Assembly: GCF_006442965.1 (NCBI RefSeq)
Contig: NZ_VFWX01000007.1
Span: 1 to 64,000, forward strand
Direction of reading: 5' to 3'
DNA from: Mesorhizobium sp. CU3
Lineage (GTDB): Bacteria > Pseudomonadota > Alphaproteobacteria > Rhizobiales > Rhizobiaceae
Length of the DNA: 64,000 nt
Positions 36,555-45,501 of this stretch are shown here, one piece after another. The notes beneath the pieces were generated by a model. It was not told where the DNA came from. It searched no databases and saw only the letters and a program-made list of their open reading frames with translations. The position numbers were made by a program, and so were the translations under genes. The stretch's first letter is position 1. Each line of letters opens with the position of its first letter.

Positions 36555-37796
36555 TCAGTTCAAAAGCCCGTCCATCGATATGGCCGGCTTGCGGCCGGCG
36601 ATCAGGTCGGCGGTGATGCGGGCCGAGCCGTGCGACATGGTCCAGCCGATGTGGCCGTGCCCGGTGTTGAGGTAGAGGTTGCGGAGCCGCCGCTGGCCGA
36701 ATTCGGGCAGATTGTTCGGGGTCATCGGCCGCAAGCCCGCCCACATCTCGGCGCGGTCGTAGTCCGCGCCCTCCGGATAAAGCTCCTCGGTCACGCCCTT
36801 CATGAAGGCGAAATCGGCCGGCTTGTGGCTGGTGTCGTAGCCGGCGAATTCCGCCGTGGCGGTCACGCGCAGCCGGTCGCCGAAGCGCGAGACGGCGACC
36901 AGATTGTGCTCGTCGATCGCGGCGATGGTCGGCGGCTGCGGCCGGTTACCGATCGGAATGGTCAGCGAATAGCCCTTGATCGGATAGATCGGCAGGCTGA
37001 GCCCGACCGTCTTGGCGATCAGCGGGCTGTAGGAGCCGAGCGCCAGCACATAGGCGTCGCCCTTGACCGCGCCCTTGTCGGTCATCACCTGCGCCACACC
37101 GTCGCCGGACGTCTCGATGCCCGTTATGGTCGTGCCGGTGCGGATATCGCCGCCGCGCTCGACCACTTTCGCCGCAAGTGCTCTCGTGAACTTCGCCGGA
37201 TCGCCGGTCTCGTCGGTCGGGCAATGGATGCCGCCGGCGATCTTTTCCTTGGCCGAAGCCAGCGACGGATCGAGCGCGACGATGGCGTCGCGGTCGAGCA
37301 CCTTGATCAGCTGTCCGTCGGATTCCAAGAGCCGCATATGCTCGACGCCTTTGTCGAGCGCCTGCTGGCTGCGGTAGAAATAGAGGATGCCGCGATCGTT
37401 GCGGTCGTAGTCGATTGCCTCGTCGGCGATCACTTCGCGCAGCACCGATTGCGAATAGACGGCCAGCCGATGCTTGAGCAGCGTGTTGCGCCGGGCCTTC
37501 TCGGCCGTGCACTCCATCAGGAACAGCCAGGACCAGCTGTAGAGCCTCGGATCGGCCGACAGCTTGAAGCGCAGCGCCTGGTCCTTCAGTACCAGCGATT
37601 TCAACAGGATCAATGGCGCCCGGGGCGAGGACCAGACGAAGGAATGCCCCGGCGCGATCATGCCGGCATTGCCCCAGCTGGTCTCGGCGGCGACCTGAGG
37701 CTGGCGCTCGAGGATGACGACCTCGTGCCCGTCCTTCTGCAACTGGTAAGCAGTGGTGACGCCGACCACGCCCCCACCCAACACGATCACGCGCAT
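36555..37796 (-). CDS. D-amino acid dehydrogenase, FAD-dependent (DadA family)
   Basis: 413 aa. MRVIVLGGGVVGVTTAYQLQKDGHEVVILERQ is the FAD-binding DAO fold; ETSWGNAGMIAPGHSFVWSSPRAP and the C-terminal LYLNTGHGHIGWTMSHGSARITADLIAGR are DadA signatures. It oxidises D-amino acids, passing electrons to the respiratory chain at the membrane. It is shorter than many DadA proteins by about 10-20 residues but complete. It precedes the racemase gene on the same strand with 41 bases between; the operon order is dadA-like, then racemase. Confidence 0.88.
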   Translation of the reverse strand: MRVIVLGGGVVGVTTAYQLQKDGHEVVILERQPQVAAETSWGNAGMIAPGHSFVWSSPRAPLILLKSLVLKDQALRFKLSADPRLYSWSWLFLMECTAEKARRNTLLKHRLAVYSQSVLREVIADEAIDYDRNDRGILYFYRSQQALDKGVEHMRLLESDGQLIKVLDRDAIVALDPSLASAKEKIAGGIHCPTDETGDPAKFTRALAAKVVERGGDIRTGTTITGIETSGDGVAQVMTDKGAVKGDAYVLALGSYSPLIAKTVGLSLPIYPIKGYSLTIPIGNRPQPPTIAAIDEHNLVAVSRFGDRLRVTATAEFAGYDTSHKPADFAFMKGVTEELYPEGADYDRAEMWAGLRPMTPNNLPEFGQRRLRNLYLNTGHGHIGWTMSHGSARITADLIAGRKPAISMDGLLN

Positions 37797-37871
37797 GGCG
37801 CCTCCGGAGATCGCAAGTTGGGATTAGTTTAGAGCGTGGCTTGCGGCCTGCAATGGCACACACACCAGGAT

Positions 37872-37896
37872 GTCGGCGGGACAGCGCCCCTCTCTG
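37872..37896. repeat. Short fragment of the GC-rich extragenic repeat
   Basis: GTCGGCGGGACAGCGCCCC followed by TCTCTG is identical, but for one base, to 62877-62901. Only the end of the family is present here. The rest of the gap (37797-37956) shows no gene. Confidence 0.55.
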
Positions 37897-37956
37897 GGTA
37901 GCACGACCGCATATGGCGCGTCGTCAGCCCGCAAAGGGGATCGCCGCCAAGACGAT

Positions 37957-39123
37957 TCACACTCCCAACGCCTGCTCCAGATCCCCAATCAAATCATCCC
38001 CATCCTCGATCCCGCACGACAACCGCACCAGCGAATCCGATATGCCGATCGCGGCGCGCTTCTCCGCCGGGATCGAGCCGTGCGTCATCAGCGCCGGGTG
38101 CTCGATCAGGCTTTCGACACCGCCGAGGCTTTCGGCCAGCGTGAAGAGCTGCGTGCGCTCGAGGAAGCGTTTCGTGCCGGCAAGGTCGCGGTCGAGATCG
38201 ACCGAGATCATGCCGCCGAAGGCATGCATCTGGCGCTTGGCGATCTCATATTGCGGATGGCTCGGCAGGCCCGGATAGATGACGCGGCGCACATCTTTGC
38301 GCGCTTCCAGCCATCTGGCGATCTTCAGCCCATTGGCGGAATGGCGTTCCATCCTCAGCGCCAGCGTCTTGACGCCGCGCAGCGCGAGAAAACTGTCGAA
38401 CGGGCCGGAGATGGCGCCGATGGCGTTCTGCAGGAACTTCAGCTGGGCGGCGAGGTCCTTGTTGTCGCCGACGACGGCGACGCCGCCGACCATGTCCGAA
38501 TGGCCATTGAGATATTTCGTCACCGAGTGGACGACGATATCGATGCCGAGCTCCAGCGGCCGCTGGATGTAAGGGCTGGCGAAGGTGTTGTCGGCAACCG
38601 TAAGCATGCCCTTACGCTTGGCGAGCGCGGCGACGCCTTCCAGGTCGACGACGCGCAGCAGCGGGTTGGTCGGCGTCTCGACCCAGAGCAGTTTCGTCTC
38701 CAGGCGGATCGCGGCCTCGACGGCGGCAAGGTCCGTGAAGTCGGCGAAGCTCACCTTGAGGCCGGAGGAGCGCTTGCGCACCCGCTCCATCAGCCGGAAC
38801 GAGCCGCCATAAATGTCGTCGGTGGCGACGATGTGGGCGCCAGCATCGAGCAGTTCGAGCACCGTTCCGATCGCCGCCAGGCCGGAGGCGAAGGCGAAGG
38901 CGGCTGTGCCGCTTTCGAGATCGGCCACGGCGCGCTCGAAGGCAAAGCGGGTCGGGTTCTGGCTGCGGGCATATTCAAAGCCCTTGTGCACGCCGGGCGA
39001 CTGCTGGCCGTAGGTGGAGGTGGCGTAGATCGGCACCATCACCGCGCCGGTCAGCGGGTCGTGGCTCTGGCCGCCATGGATGGCGCGGGTGTCGAAAGCC
39101 AGGCGGTTCTTGCCGTTAGTCAT
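37957..39123 (-). CDS. Cystathionine gamma-lyase/synthase-type PLP enzyme
   Basis: 388 aa of the Cys/Met metabolism PLP family. AIHGGQSHDPLTGAVMVPIYATSTY near the N-terminus, YARSQNPTRFAFERAVADLESG, the PLP-lysine motif SVTKYLNGHSDMVGG (about residue 200) and AESLGGVESLIEHPALMTH identify it. Its start overlaps the stop of the cystathionine beta-synthase gene (four bases), so the pair makes cysteine from homocysteine by reverse transsulfuration. Gamma-lyase is therefore favoured over gamma-synthase, but sequence alone cannot exclude the latter. Confidence 0.9.
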   Translation of the reverse strand: MTNGKNRLAFDTRAIHGGQSHDPLTGAVMVPIYATSTYGQQSPGVHKGFEYARSQNPTRFAFERAVADLESGTAAFAFASGLAAIGTVLELLDAGAHIVATDDIYGGSFRLMERVRKRSSGLKVSFADFTDLAAVEAAIRLETKLLWVETPTNPLLRVVDLEGVAALAKRKGMLTVADNTFASPYIQRPLELGIDIVVHSVTKYLNGHSDMVGGVAVVGDNKDLAAQLKFLQNAIGAISGPFDSFLALRGVKTLALRMERHSANGLKIARWLEARKDVRRVIYPGLPSHPQYEIAKRQMHAFGGMISVDLDRDLAGTKRFLERTQLFTLAESLGGVESLIEHPALMTHGSIPAEKRAAIGISDSLVRLSCGIEDGDDLIGDLEQALGV

Positions 39124-40556
39124 TTTGCGCGGCGCCTCAGATGGTTGATCAGGTCGATACGGGTTATCAGGCCGACGAATTCCTCGCCATCGAAGACAAT
39201 GGCGACCTCGTTGCGGTCGAAGACGGGCAAGAGCGCATCGAGCGTCTGGCTGGCCTGCAGCGTGTGCAGGTTCGAGCTCATGGCCGAGCGGACCGGACCG
39301 TTGAAGCGGTCCCAGCGGCCGTCATAAGGGCCGTCGACCTTGGCCAGGATGTCGCTCTCGTCGACGATGCCGATCAGCTTGCCGCCGTCCAGCACCGGCA
39401 GTTGCGAAACGTCCGAGCGGCGCATACGGCCATAGGCGTTGAGCAGGCTTTCGTCCGGGCCGACGGTGACGATGTCGCCGGTGCGCGGCGAGCGCATGAC
39501 CAGGTCGCGCAGATCGCCATGCTGTTCGTGGTCGGCAAGGCCCTGCTCGGCCAGCCAGATGTCGTCGAAGACCTTCGACAGATATTTGTTGCCGCTGTCG
39601 CAGACGAAGGTAACGACGCGCTTGGCCGTCGTCTGCTCGCGGCAATAGCGAAGTGCGGCCGACAACAGCGTGCCGGAGGACGAGCCGGCCAGGATGCCTT
39701 CGCGCGACAGAAGATCGCGCACCGCAAGCATGCTCTGCTTGTCGGTGATGGAATAGGCTTTCTTCACCAGCGAGAGATCCGCATTGGGTGGCACGAAATC
39801 CTCGCCGATGCCTTCGACGGTCCAACTGCCGGCCTCTTCCATCTTGCCGGTCTTGATCAGCGGCGCCAGCACCGAGCCGACCGGATCGGCAAGCACCATC
39901 TCGGTCTTCGGCGAATGTTGCGCGAAATAGCGGCCCAGCCCCGTGAGCGTGCCGCCGGAGCCGACGCCGACCACCACCGCGTCGACATCGCCGTTGAGCT
40001 GCCAAAAGATCTCCGGGCCGGTCGTCGTCTCATGCGCCAGCGGGTTGGCCGGGTTGGCGAACTGATTGGCGTAGAAGGCGCCGCGCGTCTCGGCGGCGAT
40101 CTTCTCGGCCATGTCCTGGTAATGTTCTGGATGGCCCTTGCCGACGTCCGAGCGCGTCATGCGCACCTCGGCGCCGAGCGCGCGCAGATGCTGGATCTTT
40201 TCGCGCGACATCTTGTCGGGCACGACGAGGATGATGCGGTAACCCTTGGGGATGCCGACCTGGGCAAGCCCAAGGCCGGTGTTGCCGGCGGTCGCCTCGA
40301 CGATCGTGCCGCCGCGCTTCAGCCGCCCCTCTTTCTCGGCCGCAGCGATCATCGACAAAGCGATGCGGTCCTTGATCGAGCCGCCCGGGTTCTGGCTTTC
40401 CAGCTTGATGAACAACCGGCATTTGCCGGTGTCGAACTTGGTCAGCTCGACGATCGGCGTCTGGCCGATCAGGTCGAGCACCGAGCCGTAAGGCGGCCGC
40501 AGCCTCGCCAGATTGGTGTCCGCGCCCCCGGGCGCCGCTTTGGTCTGCTCGCTCAT
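39120..40556 (-). CDS. Cystathionine beta-synthase with C-terminal CBS-domain pair
   Basis: 478 aa. The PLP catalytic domain (about residues 15-330) has NPGGSIKDRIALSMI with the PLP lysine, EATAGNTGLGLA, GVGSGGTLTGLGRYF and GSSSGTLLSAAL. The C-terminal region (about 350-478) contains two CBS motifs (MRSPRTGDIVTVGPDESLLNAYGRM and MSSNLHTLQASQTLDALLPVFDRNEVAIVFD), the usual S-adenosylmethionine or adenosyl sensing module. There is no N-terminal heme-binding segment. Start at 40556 (MSEQTKAAPGG) is preceded by GGAG; the longer frame adds a non-family N-terminus. Confidence 0.9.
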   Translation of the reverse strand: MSEQTKAAPGGADTNLARLRPPYGSVLDLIGQTPIVELTKFDTGKCRLFIKLESQNPGGSIKDRIALSMIAAAEKEGRLKRGGTIVEATAGNTGLGLAQVGIPKGYRIILVVPDKMSREKIQHLRALGAEVRMTRSDVGKGHPEHYQDMAEKIAAETRGAFYANQFANPANPLAHETTTGPEIFWQLNGDVDAVVVGVGSGGTLTGLGRYFAQHSPKTEMVLADPVGSVLAPLIKTGKMEEAGSWTVEGIGEDFVPPNADLSLVKKAYSITDKQSMLAVRDLLSREGILAGSSSGTLLSAALRYCREQTTAKRVVTFVCDSGNKYLSKVFDDIWLAEQGLADHEQHGDLRDLVMRSPRTGDIVTVGPDESLLNAYGRMRRSDVSQLPVLDGGKLIGIVDESDILAKVDGPYDGRWDRFNGPVRSAMSSNLHTLQASQTLDALLPVFDRNEVAIVFDGEEFVGLITRIDLINHLRRRAK

Positions 40557-40737
40557 CTGGTCGCTCCGTGGATCGACGCGGGTGTTCGCAATCTTGCGCA
40601 TCGAGCCGGCGGAATCCATTCCGGCTTCGCGGATCGCGCGCCCCGTCTTTTCCAGCCCTTTGCCTTCGGAAAGAAGATAGATCGTGCCAATCAGGCGGCG
40701 AGACGGGGAATGGAATTTCAGGCCAACGGCTGAATGC

Positions 40738-42078
40738 CTACCCCAGCAGCAGCTTGCTGAGTTTCGCGCATTGCACGCGGATGTCGGGAATGGCGTCGAT
40801 CTCGAAGAAGGTGCCACGCGTCAGCGGTCCTACGGCGAGGAGCTTCGACGACACCGTACCGTCGGCCGCGATCAGCTCGCATCTGGCGGTGACGTCGAGG
40901 CCGAGGCGCAGCGGGTCCGGCCGCGCCAGCGAGCGCTCGACCAGCGAGCGCACGACGCCGTTCGACGTCCGCGAAATGTCGCGGGCGATGCCCATGCAGT
41001 CATAGATGCGCGCGACCTCCAGCGTCTCGATGTCCTGCGTTCCACGCGGCTGGATTTTGACGACAAAACCGTCATTCGGCTCGACATCCACCACCCGGCC
41101 GGCGACGAGGCGGATGCGGCCTGACTGGACCGCTTCGGTGACCTGCGCATAGACTTCCGGGGCCATGCGGTGGCGGTGGATGTCCCACCAAGCCTTGGTG
41201 TGCTCGACGAAGCGGCGCTTGGCCGAGGACGGCCAGTTCTGCCAGATGGTCTGGTTGAAGGGCCTCAAGCCGTCGACGACGTCGCGCCAGTCGCCGCCGG
41301 CCTTCTGGTTGTCGCGGATCAGGTTGCGGAACCAGCCGACGAAATAGGAAAGCTCGGTGCCGAGCGGAATGTCGGCGACATCAAGCTTGATCGGGTCGCC
41401 CTTGCGATGCGGCGAAGGCAGCAGGCCGCGCCGCGACACGGCGATGATTGCGCCGCGATGACCGCGCTGCTCCAGCGACAGGAAGGCGTCGACCATGCTG
41501 AGGCCCGTGCCAAGCAGCAGGACCGGGGCTTCGGGATCGAGAGCGGTATCGGCCTCGGAGCCCATGCGGATGGCCTGGCCCTGGAAGGCGCCGGGCTGCT
41601 CGTCATGGCCGGTGGCCAGAACGGCCAGATGGCCAACGACGCTGGTGCCGTTGGCAAGCACCACCTCGACACCGGCCGGCGTCGGCGAGATCGACAGGCT
41701 TTCCTCGGCAATCAGCCGCAACCGGCCGGTCTCGCGCTCGCGTTCCACCAGATCGTCGAGCAACTCTCTCAGGTAGCGCGCATAGAGGCTGCGCGGCGCA
41801 TAGAACGGCCCTTGATCGGGTTTGGCGAAGCCGCGCTCCAGCACCCAGCGCGCGAAATGGGCGGGATCGTCGGCATAGGCGCTCATCCCGGAGGCTTTCA
41901 CGTTGAGCACATGCGCCGACAAGAGGGTGGAATAGGCCATGCCCTGGCCGAAATGCGGCCGCTTCTCGATCAGAGTGACGCGCAGATCGGGGTTAGATGA
42001 CATCAAAAGATGCGCGGCAAGCACGACGCCGCTGGCGCCGCCGCCGACAATGATGATGGAGTTGCCGCGTCCAACCAT
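40738..42078 (-). CDS. FAD/NAD(P)-binding protein (NAD_binding_9 type)
   Basis: 446 aa. NSIIIVGGGASGVVLAAHLLM is the FAD-binding GxGxxG; VTLIEKRPHFGQGMAYSTLLSAHVLNVKASGMSAYADDPAHFARWV matches the HI0933/NAD_binding_9 group; VLLLGTGLSMVDAFLSL is the NAD(P) motif; RIYDCMGIARDISRTSNGVVRSL is near the C-terminus. Members are often called hydroxyacylglutathione-type or lycopene-cyclase-like oxidoreductases but function is unknown. The ATG at 42078 has no clear ribosome site. A 26-codon ORF lies 29 bases upstream on the same strand. Confidence 0.82.
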   Translation of the reverse strand: MVGRGNSIIIVGGGASGVVLAAHLLMSSNPDLRVTLIEKRPHFGQGMAYSTLLSAHVLNVKASGMSAYADDPAHFARWVLERGFAKPDQGPFYAPRSLYARYLRELLDDLVERERETGRLRLIAEESLSISPTPAGVEVVLANGTSVVGHLAVLATGHDEQPGAFQGQAIRMGSEADTALDPEAPVLLLGTGLSMVDAFLSLEQRGHRGAIIAVSRRGLLPSPHRKGDPIKLDVADIPLGTELSYFVGWFRNLIRDNQKAGGDWRDVVDGLRPFNQTIWQNWPSSAKRRFVEHTKAWWDIHRHRMAPEVYAQVTEAVQSGRIRLVAGRVVDVEPNDGFVVKIQPRGTQDIETLEVARIYDCMGIARDISRTSNGVVRSLVERSLARPDPLRLGLDVTARCELIAADGTVSSKLLAVGPLTRGTFFEIDAIPDIRVQCAKLSKLLLG

Positions 42079-42107
42079 GGTTGCGAGCCGGATTTCGACT
42101 TGAGCGA

Positions 42108-42188
42108 TCAGCGCACGGCGGCCGATGCGGGCGGCAATTGCCGCAGGCCACTAACGATCGCCGGAACGGTCTTGAGAAGGTCGCGCAT
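42108..42188 (-). CDS. Possible leader or small protein, 26 aa
   Basis: The frame encodes MRDLLKTVPAIVSGLRQLPPASAAVR and stops 29 bases before the FAD protein ATG. A GGGAGTGAGAGAACG ribosome-like sequence precedes its ATG. Upstream, a TATAGTAATCTTATC stretch (about 42210-42225 on the minus strand) is AT-rich and promoter-like. It may be a short regulatory ORF for the FAD protein gene or a small protein. No family is recognised. Confidence 0.3.
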   Translation of the reverse strand: MRDLLKTVPAIVSGLRQLPPASAAVR

Positions 42189-42358
42189 CGTTCTCTCACT
42201 CCCAATGTTGATAAGATTACTATACTAACCGCCGCGCACACGAAAACAGTTTGCCAATTCGCCGGCGATTTGAAGCATGGATTTACCGAAACGGCGTGAC
42301 AGGAGGAGTTTTGGTTCGCTGGAACGACCGCCAAGCGATTGGCTGGGCCGATCCCGTG

Positions 42359-42515
42359 GTCGTTATTCCAGGGCGGAGCAAGGAGCGCAGCGACACGCGC
42401 AGACCCTTGTCGCGGATGGCCCTGGTTCTGCACTGTAGAGGGACGCCATGGACGTAACGGCATGGATCCTCGGGTCTGCGCGTCCGTTTCGCTCCCGCTC
42501 CGCCCGTGGATGACG
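42359..42515. repeat. MITE-like palindromic element D, no gene
   Basis: Left end GTCGTTATTCCAGGGCGGAG and right end CTCCGCCCGTGGATGACGG belong to the same family as elements B and C. The right arm keeps a nearly complete hairpin (ATCCACGGG/CCCGAGGAT) while the left arm is degraded at its inner stem. The centre shares CCGTTACGTCCATGGCG and GTGCAGAAC with the others. It lies between the FAD gene leader and the XRE regulator gene; no gene is present in 42189-42538. Confidence 0.78.
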
Positions 42516-42538
42516 GAGCTCAGGTGCATCCGAGAAAA

Positions 42539-42901
42539 CTATCGGCGCAACACGGTCCGAACCAATGCCGTGATTTTCTGCAGCTCCGCCTCATCGAGCT
42601 TCTCGATGCTCTCCGCCAGAAGGTTCGCCAGTTCCGTCGCTGCCGGCGACAGGCCCGACGTGTCGATCCGCACCCTTGGATGCGAGCTCTCGGCGAGCCG
42701 CGCAAGATCCTCGGCGTCGTCCCAGATGATGTTGAAATAGCCGATGATCTTCTGGATCAGCGTCCAGGTCGGGGCGCCGCGGCGGCCGTGCTCGAGCGCC
42801 GAGAGATAAGCGGCGCTGACCCCGATCGCTTGCGCCATCGCCTTCTGGCTGACGCCGCGTTCGGCGCGCAAGGCCCTGAGCTTCTCGCCGAACGGGGTCA
42901 T
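42539..42901 (-). CDS. XRE-family transcriptional regulator
   Basis: 120 aa. The helix-turn-helix region is MTPFGEKLRALRAERGVSQKAMAQAIGVSAAYLSALEHGRRGAPTW (residues 1-46). The C-terminal half (ESIEKLDEAELQKITALVRTVLRR) is helical. The ATG at 42901 starts the classical XRE N-terminus, while the longer frame upstream overlaps the Smr gene. It is the last of a Tim44-MltA-Smr-XRE gene row on the minus strand. The target is unknown. Confidence 0.88.
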   Translation of the reverse strand: MTPFGEKLRALRAERGVSQKAMAQAIGVSAAYLSALEHGRRGAPTWTLIQKIIGYFNIIWDDAEDLARLAESSHPRVRIDTSGLSPAATELANLLAESIEKLDEAELQKITALVRTVLRR

Positions 42902-42941
42902 GACGCCGTGCTCATCCACCGCTTCCTCATGCCCGCCTCCC

Positions 42942-43466
42942 TCATGAACGCGTGCGCCGCAGCCGGACATAGAGCGCGCCCGAGCCGCCATGGTTGCGGG
43001 CGGCATGGTCGTGGCTGGAGACCAGATGACGGAAGGCCGGCGTCGACAGCCAGGCGGGCACGGCGCGGCGCAATATGCCGTCGCCGCCTGAGGACGAGCC
43101 CTTGCCGGTGATGATCAGCACATAGCGGATGCCGCCGGCATGCGCGCGGTTGAGGAATGTGAGCAGCAGCGAATAGGCTTCGTCCTGCGTCATGCCGTGC
43201 AGGTCGACGCGGCCTTCGATCGGCAACCGGCCTTTTTTCAGCTTGTTGAGCGTCTGGTCGTCCAGCGCATGCGCCACATGCTGCGTCTTCGGCTTCGCAG
43301 CCGGCGCCGCAACGCCGTTGACGGGAGCTGCGGCCGGCTCGGGCTTCGGCTCGATGATGTCGGGGATCTCGACCGAATTTTTGCCCTTCAACGGCCGCGC
43401 CGAGCGCGCCACCAGGTTCCACAGGATGCGGTCGGCTTCGCTCAGATGATCATTGCCGCGGCTCAT
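42942..43466 (-). CDS. Smr (small MutS-related) domain protein
   Basis: 174 aa. The Smr domain occupies the C-terminal half: RVDLHGMTQDEAYSLLLTFL, IRYVLIITGKGSSSGGDGILRRAVPAWL, HGGSGALYVRLRR, with the D-L-H-G and T-G-K-G motifs of the nuclease-like fold. The N-terminal 70 residues are charged and Pro/Ala-rich. The start overlaps the MltA stop by four bases. Nicking of DNA or RNA is suggested for this family; the role here is unknown. Tim44-MltA-Smr order is conserved in rhizobia. Confidence 0.92.
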   Translation of the reverse strand: MSRGNDHLSEADRILWNLVARSARPLKGKNSVEIPDIIEPKPEPAAAPVNGVAAPAAKPKTQHVAHALDDQTLNKLKKGRLPIEGRVDLHGMTQDEAYSLLLTFLNRAHAGGIRYVLIITGKGSSSGGDGILRRAVPAWLSTPAFRHLVSSHDHAARNHGGSGALYVRLRRTRS

Positions 43467-44569
43467 GGTCGGCCTCCGGCAAGCAGGCCGCGAGGCACCA
43501 GGGCATAAAAATCCGCCGCGTTGCGGACCACGCCGGCGATCTCGCCGGCGGCGTCGCCGGAGCCGGCGAAGAGATCGCCGCGCGCCGGTCCGGTGATGGC
43601 CGAGCCGGTGTCCTGCGCGATCATCAGCCGCCGGAACGGCTTTTGGTCGAAGGCGGTCAGCGTCGGCGCGTCGATGTAAAAGGGCGTGCCGAAAGTGTGC
43701 AGCAGCCGGTCGACCGCCACCGACCGCCCCGGCGTCAGCGGCACCTTGGCCGCGGCGATGGGCCCAAGCGAAGCATCGTCCACCGGCGCCTCGCGGAAGA
43801 AAATATAGGAGCGGTTCTGCCACAGGATCTCGTCGACGCGATCCGGGTGCGCCTTGAACCAGGCGCGGATCGACTGCATCGTCACCTTTTCCAGCGGGAT
43901 TTCGCCGAGCTCGCTCAGAATCTTGCCGGGGCCGGTGAAGCGCTGGCCCGATTTCGCGGCATAGGTGACGCGGCTCAGCCTGCCGTCGGTCATCTTCAGC
44001 CGCGCCGCGCCCTGCACGTGGATGAAGAAGGCGTCGACCTTTTCGGCCAGCCAGGCGATTTCGAGGTTTTGGCCGGCAAGCGCGCCGCGTTCGATCGTGC
44101 CGCGGTCGAAATATTCGACCGGGCCCGCCGGCGTGTCTCGCGCGAAGGCGAGATAGGAATCCATGCCGGCCGGGCGGTTGGCGTCGTCGATGTCGATCAG
44201 GTCGGCGGGCCGCGACAGCAGCGGCACGACGAAGCGCTCCGTCCTGACCGGCGAAGCCTCGGCCTCAGGCTCGTAGAAGCCGGTGACCAGCCCTGCGCCA
44301 GTCTCGGCCTTCACCAGCATCGGAACGAAATGCCGCTCGAAGAAGGCGCGCGCCTCAGACCGATTCGGCTCCGAAACGGCGCGGGCTTCCGCATAGGCCT
44401 CGGCGAAAGCGTCGAAACCGACGCCGAGCGAACCGGTGCGATAGGGTTTTACCGGCGCATGGAAGGCGGAGCGGCGAAAGGCGGCAAAGGCCGCGGCATG
44501 GTCGTCATCGCCCCAGCCGGGCAGGTCGCTGAAAGACTTCTCGCTGAATGTGGGAGAGAGCGGCACCAC
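43463..44569 (-). CDS. mltA: Membrane-bound lytic murein transglycosylase A
   Basis: 368 aa. Motifs: VTGFYEPEAEAS, AWLAEKVDAFFIHVQGAARLKM, ILWQNRSYIFFRE and the 3D-like domain with LMIAQDTGSAITGPARGDLFAGSG containing the catalytic Asp. It cleaves peptidoglycan to 1,6-anhydro products. The start is GTG at 44569 (another GTG follows); no lipobox is visible, which is unlike E. coli MltA and suggests a soluble periplasmic or poorly annotated N-terminus. Translated 22 bases after the Tim44-like gene. Confidence 0.92.
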   Translation of the reverse strand: MVPLSPTFSEKSFSDLPGWGDDDHAAAFAAFRRSAFHAPVKPYRTGSLGVGFDAFAEAYAEARAVSEPNRSEARAFFERHFVPMLVKAETGAGLVTGFYEPEAEASPVRTERFVVPLLSRPADLIDIDDANRPAGMDSYLAFARDTPAGPVEYFDRGTIERGALAGQNLEIAWLAEKVDAFFIHVQGAARLKMTDGRLSRVTYAAKSGQRFTGPGKILSELGEIPLEKVTMQSIRAWFKAHPDRVDEILWQNRSYIFFREAPVDDASLGPIAAAKVPLTPGRSVAVDRLLHTFGTPFYIDAPTLTAFDQKPFRRLMIAQDTGSAITGPARGDLFAGSGDAAGEIAGVVRNAADFYALVPRGLLAGGRP

Positions 44570-44590
44570 CGGGGCCTCAGCCGCCTGGAC

Positions 44591-45298
44591 CTAGTCTTCT
44601 TCCTCGGTGGCGACGAGCTTCCAGTTCGGGTCGCGCGAGCGGGTGTCGCGGGCGAAGGTCCAGACATCCTTGACCTCGGCGACGGTTTCCGGATCGCCGT
44701 CGATGACGGCGCCGGCCTTGTCGCGGGTCGCGGAGATGAGCTCGGAGACGACGCGCAGCGTGATATGCGCTTCCGAGCCCTTCATTTCGGCGGCGACGAT
44801 GTCGGCCTTGTCGATGCCGACGAAGGACGACTGGATCTTTTCCGACTTCGCCTCGCGCTCGCCGATGGCCGCGACGAAACCGTCGTATACCTCGCGGGAC
44901 AGAAGGTTCTTCAGCGTTTTGCGGTCGCCGTCGGCATAGGCCATGACGATCATCTCGTAAGCCTGCTTGGCGCCGTCGATGAAGCCCTTGGGCTCGAACG
45001 TCGGGTCATTGTCCTTGATCGTACGCAGGCCCTTGTTGAGGTCGGTGTCGGGCTTGGCGAAGGCGTCGATATCGGCATAGGCGTCGGCGGCGGCTTCACC
45101 CGGCAGGCGCTTGCGCGGCAGCGAGACGACGTTTTCGGGTCCTTGCGCGGCGTCCTGCTCGCGCGTGCGGCTCGCCGAATACGGATCGAAGGGCGGCCGC
45201 TCGTTGCCGGTGCGACGTCCGAGCACGTTGCGCAGCTGGAAAAAGATCACAACCGCCGCAATCAAGAAGAAAATCGTGCCGAAGTCGAAGAAACCCAT
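44591..45298 (-). CDS. Tim44-like (TimA) domain protein
   Basis: 235 aa. The N-terminus is a single membrane anchor (MGFFDFGTIFFLIAAVVIFFQLRNVLGRRTG). The rest, from about residue 90, is the Tim44/TimA fold (NKGLRTIKDNDPTFEPKGFIDGAKQAYEMIVMAYADGDRKTLKNLLSREVYDGF, VWTFARDTRSRDPNWKLVAT). In alphaproteobacteria this protein acts as a periplasmic adaptor distantly related to mitochondrial Tim44. It begins the Tim44-MltA-Smr-XRE operon and diverges from fxsA. Confidence 0.9.
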   Translation of the reverse strand: MGFFDFGTIFFLIAAVVIFFQLRNVLGRRTGNERPPFDPYSASRTREQDAAQGPENVVSLPRKRLPGEAAADAYADIDAFAKPDTDLNKGLRTIKDNDPTFEPKGFIDGAKQAYEMIVMAYADGDRKTLKNLLSREVYDGFVAAIGEREAKSEKIQSSFVGIDKADIVAAEMKGSEAHITLRVVSELISATRDKAGAVIDGDPETVAEVKDVWTFARDTRSRDPNWKLVATEEED

Positions 45299-45501
45299 AT
45301 TTTCCGCCAACTCGATCCCTGTCCTGGCCGGACCGGCATGCCTCAAGCCGAGGCCGCGGTCGCATAGCGTTCAACACTCAAAGCATATAGAACGGCAGGC
45401 GCAATCATTCAAATCAAAGGCAGCCATACCTATCTAAGGGCGCCAAGGCCAGCGGCGATAGTGCCGCCGGGCCATAAAAGAAGAAAGCGATCGGTCAAGA
45501 C

